From positions 124,001-188,000 of the forward strand of contig CAJNYU010003364.1 of NCBI GenBank assembly GCA_905331475.1: a stretch of DNA of 64,000 bases, written 5' to 3'. Shown here in pieces: positions 23,628 to 36,379 of this stretch. Positions within the stretch are counted from its first letter, which is position 1. The number at the start of each line of letters is the position of its first letter. A program made the translations under genes and the position numbers. The notes beneath the pieces were generated by a model, which searched no databases, was not told the DNA's origin, and was given only the letters and a program-made list of their open reading frames with translations. The DNA is from Rotaria socialis. Lineage: Eukaryota; Rotifera; Eurotatoria; Philodinida; Philodinidae.

Positions 23628-25262
23628 GGTAAACCATTAAGAGAAGCAGTTGGAGAAATACTTTACGGCGCTAGGTATAAAAAGTCAAAAATTATTTTCA
23701 TGATATTGTTCATATTTTCATTCTTAGCTATATTGAATGGTTTGCCGAAGAAGCAAAACGTATTCATGGTGATGTTCTTCCATCAATATTACCTGATCGT
23801 CGTTCATTCGTAATTCGTCAACCTATTGGTGTTTGTGGTTTTATAACACCATGGAATTTTCCTAGTTCAATGATCTTACGTAAAGCAGGTGCAGCATTGG
23901 CTGCTGGTTGTACTGTTGTTGTTAAACCTGCTGAAGATACACCATATTCATGTCTAGCTGTTTGTGATGTAAACTAAAAACTTCTATTTAATCAAAGGAA
24001 ACAATATGAACTCGTCTGTTTATTTAGTTAGCTAAAGAAGCAGGATTTCCGGATGGTTCATTTAACGTGATAACCAGTGCCCGTTCGGCTGAAGTGGGCA
24101 AATTTTTGTGTGAACATCCATTGATTTCAAAAATGTCATTTACTGGATCGAGTAATGATTTTGAGATTTAATCTATTTCGTTTATAATGTTTGATTGAAT
24201 TTAGCCGAAGTTGGTAAAAAGATTATGGCTATGTGCGCATCAACAGTAAAAAAGATATCCTTGGAACTTGGTGGTAATGCACCATTTATAGTTTTTAATT
24301 CAGCTGATGTTAAACAGGCTGTACAAGGCGCTATGGCATCTAAATTCCGTGCTTCAGGGCAAACATGTGTATGTGCAAATCGAATTCTTGTACAAGAAGT
24401 AAGAATTGATGCATTTTTATATCATGAAAATATATCATATTATTTTCTAGGGAATCTACGATGAATTTATGAGTGAATTTATAAAGAAGACTAAAGAACA
24501 AGTAGTTGGTGATGGTCTTAATGAAAGCATAAATTTAGGACCTGTGATTAATCAAGATCAATATGAAAGAATTATTGATTTTATTTCAGACGCGAAAGAA
24601 CGAGGAGCTAAAATTGTAACTGGTTAGAATTCAAGCATTTGAATTTATCTATTTCTATGAGTTATGTTCTCTGTTCGTAGGTGGAAAAGAAAAAAAAGGA
24701 AAAACTTCAGGCTTTTTTATTCAACCAGCAATTGTTACCGATGTTAATCTATCGATGCGAGTTGCTAAAGAAGAAATATTTGGACCCGTAGCTGCAATTA
24801 TTAAGTAGGACAAAGCATCAAATGTTTCTTCAAATTTAATTCCTCATATTCATAGATTTAAAACTGAAGATGAAGCAGTTAACATCGCTAATTCAGTTGA
24901 TGTTGGTTTAGCTGGTATATAAAGATTTATTTAAATTTCGATAAAGTATTATTGTATGGTTGTCTTGTAGCTTATGTCTTTAGTCAAGATATATCTCAAA
25001 TTTGGCGCGTTGCTGAGCGAATTCAAACTGGTATGGTCGGTTTAAATGAAGGAATCATTTCATCTGTTGAAGCACCATTCGGTAATTAATCGAAATCTTT
25101 AATTCTGTTTTCATCTTCTTAATATTATATTTTCAAAAAAAAGGTGGAATCAAACAGAGTGGCTTTGGTCGTGAAGGGTCCAAATATGGCATAGATGATT
25201 ATGTTAACATGAAATACATTTGTTTGGGTGGCTTAAAAGGTCTTGATCGAGGTTCGCAATAA
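23628..25262 (+). CDS. ALDH5A1: succinate-semialdehyde dehydrogenase (ALDH5 family), 5'-truncated
   Basis: NAD-dependent oxidation of succinate semialdehyde to succinate, the last step of GABA degradation, normally mitochondrial. Nine exons close in frame: 23628-23674, 23728-23968, 24028-24151, 24205-24398, 24451-24622, 24681-24804, 24856-24914, 24971-25081 and 25144-25262, giving 396 residues from [13 protein letters not shown] to the stop. Present motifs: the cofactor-fold segment [29 protein letters not shown], the SFTGSTEVGKK loop, the catalytic glutamate in LELGGNAPF, the nucleophile in GQTCVCANR (the CVC pair is typical of SSADH), [13 protein letters not shown] and the C-terminal [20 protein letters not shown]. 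Roughly the first 90 residues, including any mitochondrial presequence, are missing. The first visible exon starts at a clean acceptor (TTTTCACAG), so the cause is unseen upstream exons, the 100-N gap or a transposon insertion, not an internal break. Confidence 0.93.
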
Positions 25263-25830
25263 TCAAATAACTTATTCAAATTATAAGTGTTTGTAACACA
25301 TCGAATATTTTTTTTTCTTCTCTATTTTTAATGTAGCACGTGCTAGTATAAATGATAATTTGATCTTTTAAAAATATCCATTATGTATTCCATTCTGTAT
25401 TTATGCATAAATGTTTACTTGTTGGAAAGGACACTAATAACATGCTTCTGAATTTACTCGCTAGACTAAAAAAATATATATGTATAAACTCAAGTGCTTA
25501 TCTAACAAGAAGTGTATAGTTGGAAATTACTATTTTTTTTCGTTCTGCTTCAACACCGGTACATCTAAATGATCAGTACAATCTTTCATGGAGTAAACAG
25601 AAAAGAAAAGAAAGAGAAAAATGTTATCCGTCCGTGACGCTGCTTTTAAAAATAGAAATACACAATATATTCTTCATCTTTGTGTTCCTGTTTTCTCTTT
25701 CACATTCACATTCACCATCCTTTGTTTATCATTCTCATTTTCATTCAACGACGAGGACAATCTATCATCATATTCTATCTGTTCTTTCTGTCCATCCAAG
25801 TAATCGTCTACCGTGTAACATCAGTATACC
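25263..25830. other. intergenic, pyrimidine-rich
   Basis: 3' flank of the dehydrogenase followed by a CT/CA-rich stretch (about 25680-25760) that is open in several frames because of its composition. No gene beyond the small ORF that follows. Confidence 0.5.
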
Positions 25831-25983
25831 ATGTCTCGAGGATTAAGATTAATTTGTTTAAATGATGACAATAATTTACAGAAGGATGGCTATGAACTAT
25901 ACACATCTGCACGTGGCTTTGATGACTTTGTAACAGCATGGCCACCATCAACTAATACAACAAGTATCGATGACAGCAAGTAA
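25831..25983 (+). CDS. possible 50-residue microprotein
   Basis: I do not recognise this. ATG 25831 opens 50 codons to TAA 25981-25983. The protein starts MSRGLRLICLNDDNN and continues LQKDGYELYTSARGFDDFVT before a polar tail, AWPPSTNTTSIDDSK. It is polar with no signal or membrane segment. Codon choice resembles the genes around it more than the flanking AT-rich DNA. A possible splice acceptor (AATTTACAG, AG at 25880-25881) lies inside the frame, so it could instead be the last exon of a spliced gene whose other exons I cannot see. Confidence 0.3.
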   Translation: MSRGLRLICLNDDNNLQKDGYELYTSARGFDDFVTAWPPSTNTTSIDDSK

Positions 25984-26523
25984 AAAAACAATTGATCTTC
26001 TTTTTCTATTAAAAAAAAACCAACTAATGATACTCAACAAAAATATGCATTTGTATATTTATCGATATTAGACCATGATGTCTCTGTGTATTTAAATTTT
26101 TTTCTCTTTCTGTAATTGTCTGATATGCTCAACAATCTGTTGTGTATGTGTGATTTGTTAAATGAAAAAAAAACCAAGAATTGTTGTTGTAAGTAAATAC
26201 GTCAGATCGCATCGATCATAATGACACATATTTATGAGCAACGTTAGTTATATTATTTCCTAAATTTTTCTTTCTTTTTTTTTGTGTTATTCAACAGATC
26301 TGTGTGTGTAATGATTAAGTGTATCAGTTTTTTTTCTACTCTTTTTCTTTTTCTAAAACAATAAACCTAGTCAATTATATTGAACAAAAAAAAACATGGA
26401 AATATAATAAAATAAATAAAAAAAATAAAACTATATTCTTTCTCTATTCAGTAATTTTACGATGAAGTATTGACATAAAACTTTTCTTTCAGATTTTTAT
26501 TTGTTCTTTTTGTTTTATAATAA
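25984..26523. other. intergenic upstream of PIN1
   Basis: AT-rich with poly-A and poly-T runs. A pyrimidine-rich acceptor (CTTTTCTTTCAG, AG at 26491-26492) lies 31 nt before the PIN1 start codon and could be a trans-splice site. Confidence 0.5.
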
Positions 26524-27195
26524 ATGTCTGATTTACCACCGGGTTGGGTTAAGAAAATTTCAAGTCGTACTGGTATGTGTTGTATTTTGACGACTAAAAA
26601 TCATCATTAAGCTTGAATTTTGTATAGGAAAAGAATATTATATTGATCCAGTAACAAAAGAAAGTCAATGGGAACATCCAAGTGCCACGAATAATAAACC
26701 GTCCGGTGGACGAAGAGCAGCCAATGGAGATCAAGTACAAGTACTTCATATTCTTGTTAAACATACAGGTTCACGTAATCCAAAAAATTACAAAGGCGAA
26801 ACAATCACTCGCAGTAAAGCTGACGCTCGTCTTAGACTTGATGGTTTGTATTCGATGAAGTTTTCTTTGACATAAATATTAATCTATTATATTTATTGAT
26901 AGACATTATCAATGAATTAGAAAATGCTAAGGATCTTGAATCAACATTTCGTCGTATTGCGAAAGACAAAAGTGATTGTAGTTCAGGTCAACGAGGAGGT
27001 AGAGTATCGGTTTTCATCGTTCCATAAATTGAATTTTTATAATATCTGCCATTTTTCAAAGGTGATCTTGGTATGTTTGGCCATGGTGCAATGCAAAAAG
27101 CATTTGAAGAAGCTTCATTTGCATTAGATGTGAATGAAATGAGCAATGTCGTCGATTCAGATTCGGGTCTTCATGTTATTTTACGCATCGCCTAA
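26524..27195 (+). CDS. PIN1: PIN1-type peptidyl-prolyl cis/trans isomerase (WW + parvulin)
   Basis: Nuclear and cytosolic isomerase acting on phospho-Ser/Thr-Pro bonds in cell-cycle and signalling proteins. Four exons, 26524-26572, 26628-26843, 26903-26998 and 27062-27195, give 164 residues (human 163). The WW domain occupies 1-39 ([20 protein letters not shown], then the second Trp in QWEHP). A short linker precedes the parvulin domain, which begins at [18 protein letters not shown]. The Cys in [19 protein letters not shown] aligns with catalytic Cys113 of human PIN1, and the basic residues of the phosphate-binding loop are present as SADARLRLD preceded by TRSK. The terminal [10 protein letters not shown] is canonical. 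An intact ordinary orthologue. Confidence 0.95.
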
Positions 27196-27970
27196 AAAAC
27201 AATAATGTTGTTGCTTTTTTTTAAATATTCCATCGTATCGCTCTTATTCTATTTGCTCATACTAGCCTTTTACATAAACATCGATTGTTAACAACAATGA
27301 ATCAAGGTCAACCGTTTTCCATAAATATACTCAAGAGAAACTCTAGTAGCTCTTACACCTATATGCACATGATAATCTATGACCTTGGTAGATTACACAG
27401 TATGCCATTGACACAAACATATTTTCTTATGATAAAAAATGACATATTTCGGGGGGGTTTCTTGATAGGTTAGAACGAAATAAAGTGAAAAGAGTCGGAA
27501 ATAAACGTAATTACAACCTCCACATATCTATATCGATACATTCATTCTGTTGTGTTGTATTATCAAAGCATTTTTTTAAGTCGTAGAAAAAGACTAAAAT
27601 AGAACTATGTACGTGTTGAAAATAATAATGTCAGAAAAACCTAAGAAGAACTGGTTATACAGGAGCTAGATTGGCGCGTACAGTAAATATAATCAATGTA
27701 CGGACAACTAAAACAAAAAAACTAAAGAGTTGTCTGAAAGTATAATAAATTGTTGTTCTCTCTTATACTTGCTGTTGATTACTACTGTTGTCGTATTATT
27801 CTATTATTAACTCATTGGTTTCTTGCCATATTTGTACCAATGCATTCCACCCACAAACATAGAAATAAGAGACAACATATATATATATATATGTATACCA
27901 TCAATACAACTATAGGCAGTTGTTTGCAACGATAGAACAAGAAATATAGCAACAAAACGGATTTATAATA
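27196..27970. other. intergenic upstream of the sHSP
   Basis: AT-rich; contains a short TA microsatellite (about 27878-27892) and no supported gene. No clear heat-shock element cluster was identified by eye. Confidence 0.5.
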
Positions 27971-29672
27971 ATGTTGTCTCAAGAAGTTCCTATTCATCGC
28001 ACAAATAATAATTCAGTAGTTACTATCAGTAATAAAACTGATACTTTATTTGATGCATTTAATTATGCTCCTGGTCAAGATCGCAATATTCGTTGGTTAA
28101 GTCGTCCTAATCAAAAGATTGTACAAGAAAAATGTCTTAATCATACAGAAAAATTTCGTATTAGTTTTGATGCTGAAAATTTTCAACCAGAACAAATTAG
28201 AGTAAGTAATAAGAATCAAAATGTGAACAAAAATTTTCATAATACTTTTATTTTTTTCTAAAATAATTAGATCTTCATTGAAAATCGTGTATTAACAATC
28301 ACAGGCGTTTATGAAGAACGTAGTGAAGGACGTTTTACACAAAAACAATTTGAAAAATCATTTGATGTACCCTATAATGCTGATATTGAAACTGTAGCAT
28401 CATATATAACACCGGAACATATGCTTGTTGTAGAAATTCCTCTGAGTTCAAATATTCGCCGACCCTCAGCAGTACAAACGGATTTGTTAAATGTTAATAA
28501 CGACCAAAATAATCAAAGACGTGTATCATTTTCATTAAATAAGTTCAATACACTAAACAATCAAGGTTTATTGTCTACAATAAATAATCAAGGTTCGTTG
28601 TCTACATTAAATAACCTATCACCGTTGCCTGCCGAAGGTCAACAAGTTCGCCGAACATCAATCACAAAAACAACAACAACCGCAACATCAACAGGGTCAA
28701 CATCATTGCCACCAGAAATAGAAGAGTTACTTCGCAGTGCAGATATAACAACAGGTTCTACACAAACTCATAATGGACGTGTAACTGAACGACGTCTATC
28801 AAATACAGGCAGCAAACAAATAACAACGAATGAATCAAATTCATCATCGACAATAACATCAACGAATTCAAAATCAACAAATTCGACATACTCAAGTTCG
28901 GATAAGATTCAAATGAAACCTTTTTGTTTTTGCTTTATTGAAAAAATTTATTTTTGTTAGAATTAGCTAATTTACCAATTGAAATACCAGCCGAACTATT
29001 AGCTACTGGTGGTACAATAACAATTCAAAAACGAAAAGTTTCAGTGACAAAAACAACAGATCCAAACGCTAATAATCCTGTTCAAGTACCAATAACAAGT
29101 TCTGATAATACAAATTCAACATCATCGACAAATACACAAACATCATTATCTACAAGTACATCGGTACAGTCACAATTACCGCCAACGGTTTCTACAGAAA
29201 GACGTAGCTCACAAGTATATGAAAGAATGCCGTTTTCTCTATCTATCAGCCTTTGAATTTTGATTTTAGACCATTTCAAGTAATAATCAAAAGAAAACAT
29301 TTACACTTGGAGAATTTCTTCAAAATACAACTTGGAATCCAACACTTGTTGATGGTTCAAATGGAAAGAAAATTCTTCATATGCGTTTAGCAATGAAACC
29401 TGGCACAAAAGCTGATCAATTAACAATTACACTGAATGGATATGATTTACGTATTGAGGTTCACAATTCAGTCCCATCTGGTAGCGGCCAAATGATAAGT
29501 ATGTGCATTATTTTCAGTATTAATCTTAATCTATTCTCCATTTCGTTAAATACTTGTAGGCGAACAGAGTTATCATCAAATAACACTTTTTCCTTCATGT
29601 GAAATTAATCACCTGGCCACAGAAATCAAGAGCGATGGCTTTCTTCATATTCAAGTACCAATTAAATTATAA
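27971..29672 (+). CDS. small heat-shock protein with two alpha-crystallin domains
   Basis: Predicted ATP-independent holdase chaperone. Five exons, 27971-28201, 28271-28895, 28961-29214, 29270-29498 and 29560-29672, close to 483 residues, two to three times a normal sHSP. Domain 1 (about 59-146) reads EKFRISFDAENFQPEQIRIF, followed by ENRVLTITGVYEER and a VVEIPLSSN C-terminal strand. A linker of about 220 residues is very rich in Ser, Thr, Asn and Gln, with a near-repeat of NNQGLLSTINNQGSLSTLNN type. Domain 2 (about 390-483) reads ILHMRLAMKPGTKADQLTIT, then GYDLRIEVHN and ends GFLHIQVPIKL. Tandem crystallin domains are known from flatworm sHSPs and a few other invertebrates. The donor of intron 28896-28960 (GTTCGG) is weak; it was chosen because it alone keeps frame with the next exon. 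Confidence 0.88.
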
Positions 29673-31966
29673 TCCAGCTGCACATATATATCAGCATTGC
29701 TTTGCTTTTCATATCTAATCATGGTCCCCTTAGTGTTGATTAATCTAAATTCAGATTTATGAACAATAATGTCATTACCTTGAGAATTGTATATTTTAAT
29801 GAAAACTAAAAAGAAATGCTTGAAAAGTCTCCAATTGGTTCACTTTATGTTTGCTACTATTTACTACTTATATGTGAAAGTTTATTCTAAGAAAATTTTA
29901 ATGGGCATGACTTTTTTCAATAAATATCAATATATATATGATATAAACGTTGATATAGTATGTTCAAATTTACAAATCAGTGAAGCTAGAAAAATCTCTA
30001 GAAGCTATAAATTCAAAATTTCTCATCAAAAAATACGAAAGCTATTTTAGATTGTCGAGAAGATCAAATTTCGCAATTTTCAATCACAATAAATCTCTAT
30101 TATTCTTAGCAGGGCGATGGTATTAGAGTTATTAATAATGCTATTTCTCTATAAATAGCATCCTTCTCTTGTGAGAGGTTCCAGAAGACAGTTTGATAGG
30201 AATATAAATTAGCGTTGTTTTTAGAAAAACTAGATGTTGACATATAGAACAAAATCTGTCAGCCATTCAAAGTTCATATATGCTATTTTCTATGTTATAC
30301 ATGAATCAAAATGATCTATAAGTACTACTACCTTCTTTGCAAGACACATACTATGTCAGATTGGACAAGCCCATTTTTTTTGCAGCCACTACATTCCACT
30401 TTGATTGAGTATTCTATTGATTTAGACATATTTTTCCCGTCTTTCAAATTAATGCAGCAAATTTGAGTTGGACACAACGTGAAGCAATATATACTGTAGC
30501 TCAGGCAACTACATAGATTCGACTTTGTTTTCTCAATATTTTAAAGACTACTTATGGATCTTTGCATATACTGAATAATTTTAGTACTATTTGAATTTAT
30601 GTGATACCATCGAAATTCAAAACTTTTAGACTACAAGAAACAGAAGTGTACTTAACATAGTAGTGGAAACAATGATAACTGTCGAAAGTCACATTGAATA
30701 TAAATTTTCTTGGAGTATTTCTTAGGATAAAATCCCTGACATACATGCTAAGTATTAGCAAAAGTACGGAAGTCCATTAAGGACTTTTATTATTCGATGA
30801 CTTAATAACTGAATACACCGATCAATAAGCAATGAAAATGGCTTGATACGATTGTATGGTGAGTTTATAAAAGTCAAATGAGCAATTCTTTTGTTGACAG
30901 TTGTAATTATATGTTATCATAATCAAACTTTCACATTTGCCGGAAAGTTCGCTATCCTATTGTATCATTAATGATATGATTATTTAGACATATTCAGGCC
31001 ATGAAATTGTCTATAAAGTAATTAATCTCGAACATTTTCAAATACGAAAAAAAAGTTCATTGTATGACTTTTATTATTCTCTCTAGTTATACTAATTGAC
31101 TTCTGACTAATTAAATAGCATATCATGATCTAAATCTAAGAAAAATATGTTTGTTATTGCTCCTTCCAGATATTGACACAAAAAAATTAGACGCTATTTT
31201 CGGGGGAAAATTTGTCTGCATTGACCTATCCGCATTGCGTATTATATGGAGTACAAAAGAAGTCATTCCATTCACAAAAAGAGGACAATTTTTTTGTCAA
31301 GTCTTTTTGGATTTAAAATGAAAACATTTATTCGAAGAATGTTTCCTAGCAAACGAATCACTTTCATACCTATTGTTTACAAGAGTTTATATAACATCAA
31401 GATAGATGATATATTGGGACACTTGTTGTTGTTTTTTTTGTTATAATAATCGATCTTGATCGTAGGTTTACGAAAAGTAATTGTTCTATTGTTGTTCATA
31501 ATTAGATTGAGCTTATTATTGAATTCTCATTTACAAATTCAATTATTACAATTGGGCTTATTTATAGTTCAATTATTCCTTTGATTATGATACTATAGAT
31601 TCTATGTTGTTTTTCTGCATATTCAATTATGTTTTTGAATATTTTATAAGTTTTAATGCTCAAATTAATAGAGCATATGATGATGCTTATTCATCAGAAG
31701 TTCAAAAGACAATATCGAAATGTACAGGTCTACCCGATATGCCATCTTTCGGTCTTTTAAAATTTTTCATTGGCCAATGATACACGTATTGAAAAACGAA
31801 CAGCTAATAGCCTCTTCGTCTTGCACATATGTTGGTGATGAATGTTGATATAACTGATTGAGTGAGTGTAACAAACAAGCTCGCTGACCCGTATATCATA
31901 TTTGAATATTTGCGTCTCAATCGCTTATTAATTTTTTTTCTTCTGTTCAGATATTTATCTTCACTC
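29673..31966. other. 2.3-kb intergenic region
   Basis: AT-rich; no supported gene. Frames such as 29787-30050 and 31246-31446 (+) lack motifs. A 10-bp palindrome ATTGGCCAAT (31769-31778), containing CCAAT in both orientations, lies about 190 bp upstream of the BCKDHB start and could be a promoter element; this is only suggestive. Confidence 0.5.
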
Positions 31967-33493
31967 ATGAATTTGCCCATTTCTCGTTTAATACCTACGT
32001 TATCAACATGCTCGTCGTTCTTCACACGACGTCGTCTGGCTCATTTTACTTTTTTCAAAGATCAACCCGATTCATCATATGGTCAGTCACAATCTATCTG
32101 TTTTTTTTGTCTTGAAAAAATAAACATATGGAATAATATAATCTATGTTTTCTTAGGTCCAACAAAAGAAATGAATCTATGTCAGACGATTCAAAATACC
32201 ATTGACACCACACTAGGAAATGATCATACTGCTAGTATGCTTGAGTTTTGATGATGATAACTATTATTATGATTAATTTATATTTGAGTTGTATTCGGCG
32301 AAGATGTTGCATTTGGTGGTGTTTTTCGATGTACAGCAGATTTAAGACAAAAATACGGTACATTGAACTGTTACAAGAAGTTAAATCATTCTATTTCTTT
32401 TCTTAAGGTGCTGATCGTGTATTTAACACTCCATTATGTGAACAAGGTATCATTGGTTTTGGAATAGGTGCAGCTGTTGCTGGAACAACAGCTATTGCTG
32501 AAATTCAATTTGCTGATTATATCTTTCCAGCATATGATCAAGTAATAGATAAATCATGAAAAAAAAAGAGATAAGATTGTATGCTTACGTATTTTTTATT
32601 AAGATTGTAAATGAAGCAGCTAAATATAGGTATCGTTCACAAAATTTATTTAATTGTGGGCGTCTGACAATCCGTGCGCCATGGGGTGCTGTTGGACATG
32701 GTGCACTCTATCATTCACAATCACCAGAAGCCCAATTTATGCATACACCTGGTATTAAAGTAAGTCATTTTCTCACTATATTCTTCCATGAGAAAATTGT
32801 TTTTCTTATTATTTAAGGTTGTCATTCCACGCGGAGCTATTCAAGCTAAAGGATTACTCTTGTCATGTATTAAAGACGATAATCCATGCATATTTTTTGA
32901 ACCGAAAATTCTTTATCGATCTGCTAAAGAAGATGTACCACTTAAAGAATATACTATTCCTTTATCCAAAGCTGAAATTATATCCGAAGGTATATTGATT
33001 AAGATAAATCGTCGAAAGTATCTTATTTTGTTTTTGCTACATTAAACGTAGGTACTGATGTAACACTAGTTTCATGGGGAACACAAGTTCATGTACTTCG
33101 TGAAGTAGCACAATTGGCAGCTAAAGAAAATATATCTTGTGAAGTAATTGATTTACGAACTATTGTACCATGGGATGTTGATACAATTTGCCAATCCGTT
33201 AGTAAAACAGGTAGATTACTGATAAGTCATGAAGCACCGATCACTGGTGGTGTTGGCGCTGAAATTGCTGCAACTGTTTCGGTAATTATCTTAGAGATAT
33301 TTTATTTAGATGAATATCAATATTTTAATTCATTCTTGTTTTTCTCTAGAGAGAGTGTTTCTTGAATCTTGAAGCACCCGTTGAACGTATTTGTGGTTAT
33401 GATATTCATCCCATTCCACATGTATTCGAACCATTTTATTTTCCATCGAAATGGCGTTGTTTAGACGCGATAAAACGCATGATGAATTTTTAA
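31967..33493 (+). CDS. BCKDHB: branched-chain 2-oxoacid dehydrogenase E1 subunit beta, mitochondrial
   Basis: Beta chain of the thiamine-diphosphate E1 component that decarboxylates the 2-oxoacids of valine, leucine and isoleucine in the mitochondrial matrix. Eight exons, 31967-32081, 32157-32234, 32289-32357, 32408-32541, 32604-32759, 32818-32989, 33052-33281 and 33350-33493, close to 365 residues (human 392). The N-terminus ([19 protein letters not shown], then TRRRLAHF) is basic and hydroxylated like a mitochondrial presequence. The body is strongly conserved: [95 protein letters not shown] and the ending [13 protein letters not shown]. The glutamate of FGEDVAF corresponds to the cofactor-contacting Glu of the family. 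The start was chosen at ATG 31967 because it begins the presequence; the frame is open upstream without homology. Confidence 0.95.
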
Positions 33494-36379
33494 AAAACAA
33501 TACAATCGAGTTTTCTTTAATTTATTTTCTAACAGTGAGGATAAAAAAAATGATCGATCTCAACATCGATCTTATGTCCTATCATAAGTATATATTTTTC
33601 TAAAAATAAAAATAAACGAATTGATTAATTATTGCTTGGATTTGAATTAACTTCTTATGTGTTTGTGTTTCAGATTATTTCTAGCATTGCCTAATTAATT
33701 TATTCCTAGATATTTTTTTATGATTCTTCGAAGCCTCTGAGCAAGTATGATTACTTTTGATTCACATTATTATCTCAATGATATAAGAATTTCGTATAGT
33801 CTCATAGATGTGCACATCAGTTTACTCTTCACACGAACTTTATTTTTTAGAAATCTCGATTGTTTTTCTTCTAAAAGCACATCCTTAACCCACGTGTGTT
33901 TCATGTTTGTTTATTACTTCAGGCTAATTTATTGAAACTATTCTGTATATCAAGAAAATGATTAGTTGATAACTTGTAAACAATAAATAAAACAATACTC
34001 AGAATGATTTTTGCTGAATTGATACCTTGTTAAGAACTTAATAATGCTTTTGACCCTTTTTTCTTTTATGCGATCCTAAAGCAATAATTTTTCATATAGA
34101 TGAACGCCTTTGAATATTGAACACTTCACAAGTCACAATAGGTTATCGCTGAAGACAAGTTTAACTATATTTAGAATATTAATAAAAACTATTCACGAAC
34201 ACTTGACGAATAAATACTATCAGATATTGACTATTTCTACAGAACGTTTTTTCTCGGTTGTTGATATGCCATAGTAGACCATATAATCTATATCTTTTAT
34301 ATAATGCACTCTTTCTAATCTATTAGAAAACTTGAAATACATAGTTATGCATATTAATAAGAGCAAATAAAATTTTGGGTTTTTTTATTAATCTGAAAAT
34401 TTTTCAATCACTCAATAAGAATACCATGATGAAATAAAATTGTTATGACTGTTCTTAATTTCATACCAATAACGAATATTCTCTTGCAAGTCAGTTTATA
34501 AATATTTCGAGTAGTAAATATTAGTTAATGCGTCTATGAAGTTCGTTTAGCTCATATTTCCTGCGGAAAAAAACGACATTTGATAACTAATATTTTTTAT
34601 CGGTAGTACCTTCATTGGATCATGAGATTATTTCACTATTTTAACTAAGAATATGAATACAACTAATAATACAAAACAAGATATTCTAGCTAAAATTTGT
34701 ATAATAAAATCTCGTTTGTCATCGAAATGGAAATAATAGTCATTAGTTGAAACATTATTCAATCTTATATATATATATATGTGTGTGTGTGTGTCTTATT
34801 AGCAATGCAGTTTGCTCCTTTCTTTCTTTCTTTCTTTCTTTTTTTTTGGTTCTTCTCATTTGTTTAGTAATCGAAAAAAAATCTTATCCGCTCTTTTGTT
34901 GTTTGTAAGTTCTCATGCAGACAACTAAAAGGCAAAGAAGCAAAAAGGAGGATGCTTCCTCCTACTATTTTTCATCATTCTTCTTAGCTTTTTGGTTTCA
35001 TTTAAATAATAATAATGTGCATTTTTATGTTGCCTCTAGTAGTCTTACATGTCGATTATTCTTTCCTTTTTCTTTTAATCATAACAAAATCTACAGTAAT
35101 GATGATCTATGAATTAAGTGAGTTCGTATTATGTAATGGAATTTTTAAAAATATACCTTCAAGTATGTACTAGAAGTTGTATCTTTAAGTTAAATAGGCT
35201 GGATGAAGCCTGATATTATAAATTGTGTCCATCTAGTACATCTCCAATTGCTTTAGTGAACATTTTTTCTTTTTTTTCACATGGCTCCTTTCTTATGACC
35301 CGATGTAAAAAGGTGTTCGTTCTCCTCTTCCATATTTGGGTTGATTGGAATAAAAAAAAGTAACCACAACTCTTCGTCGTGCTTCTCTTTCTTTCTATTC
35401 AAATAGATTTTCTCCATCAAAACAGTGAGATAGATATTTCTCATTTCCTCTCTTTCTCTTTCATAGTACCAACCATGTATCAATGTGTATATGAATGTAT
35501 AGCTATATACGTATGCATGTTTTTTTCTTCGTTTGTTAAATAGATGAGAGTTATGCATTCAATTTCTCTACTCTTGGTCTTTTGTTTTATTTTTGTTTTT
35601 GAAAATTCTTTCTCCTGTTAGGTTGTGAAACACGCAGTCATTGATAGAAGCCAGTCGAGCTGAGAATAAGAGTGAAATTACTATCTGTTGGTCACTGAAC
35701 ACGCAACATATATATATTCACTATATAATTCTCTTTTTCCGTTTCGTGCTTTTACTCGTATCATTCTCCTTTTCTATGTCGATGAAGTTGAAACCCGATT
35801 GGGATACTTGGCGAGATTAGTTTCATTCATCCATTCATTCATTTGGCCATGTTTCTTTTCTTTGTGATAAATAATAAAAATGGATCATGCTCGTCTGCCC
35901 CCAACATACATATATATATATATATGCAAGCTTTTCGTTTGTGCAAAAATGCAAATCTATTGGAATGGCATCATCATCATCATTAACGCTATTAGATAGA
36001 GAAACTGGCTTGAGAGAAGTGGAAGAAGAAAAAAAATCTACGAACAAACACTAGGCAAAGTAAAACGATAACTTATTATAATGTATTAAACTTAGAATAT
36101 GCCGCGTTCTCGTTACTTTTTCATTCTTTTCTTTTTCTTTCAGCTTTTTTTCTTACTTTTACCTTAACTTACTTCTACACTTTATTTGTTTTTTTTTCTT
36201 TCGTTACTCTAAGCAGTAACACTATTCGTCACAAGTACCTCACGTGTTACTTAGTACACTCTCGTCTGTTCCTTTGGAAATGTCAAAGAAAAAGCTTTTC
36301 TTTACAATCGTTTATTTGACATCGCGTTAAGTATTAGCTAAAAAATTAATTCAATCAATTTATCACATGATTGACTATG
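33494..36379. other. 2.9-kb intergenic region with microsatellites
   Basis: No supported gene. It contains a compound microsatellite (TA then GT, 34766-34794), a TTTC run (34819-34840) and several pyrimidine-rich stretches that keep frames open by composition (for example 34915-35112 + and 35277-35558 -). Confidence 0.55.
34766..34840. repeat. microsatellite cluster (TA)n(GT)n and (TTTC)n
   Basis: About seven TA units run directly into seven GT units (34766-34794). After a short spacer, about five TTTC units follow (34819-34840). Confidence 0.9.

Noticed and set aside
31769-31778. ATTGGCCAAT as a BCKDHB promoter element
   Set aside because: A 10-bp match is weak evidence; mentioned with the intergenic entry but not called as a site.
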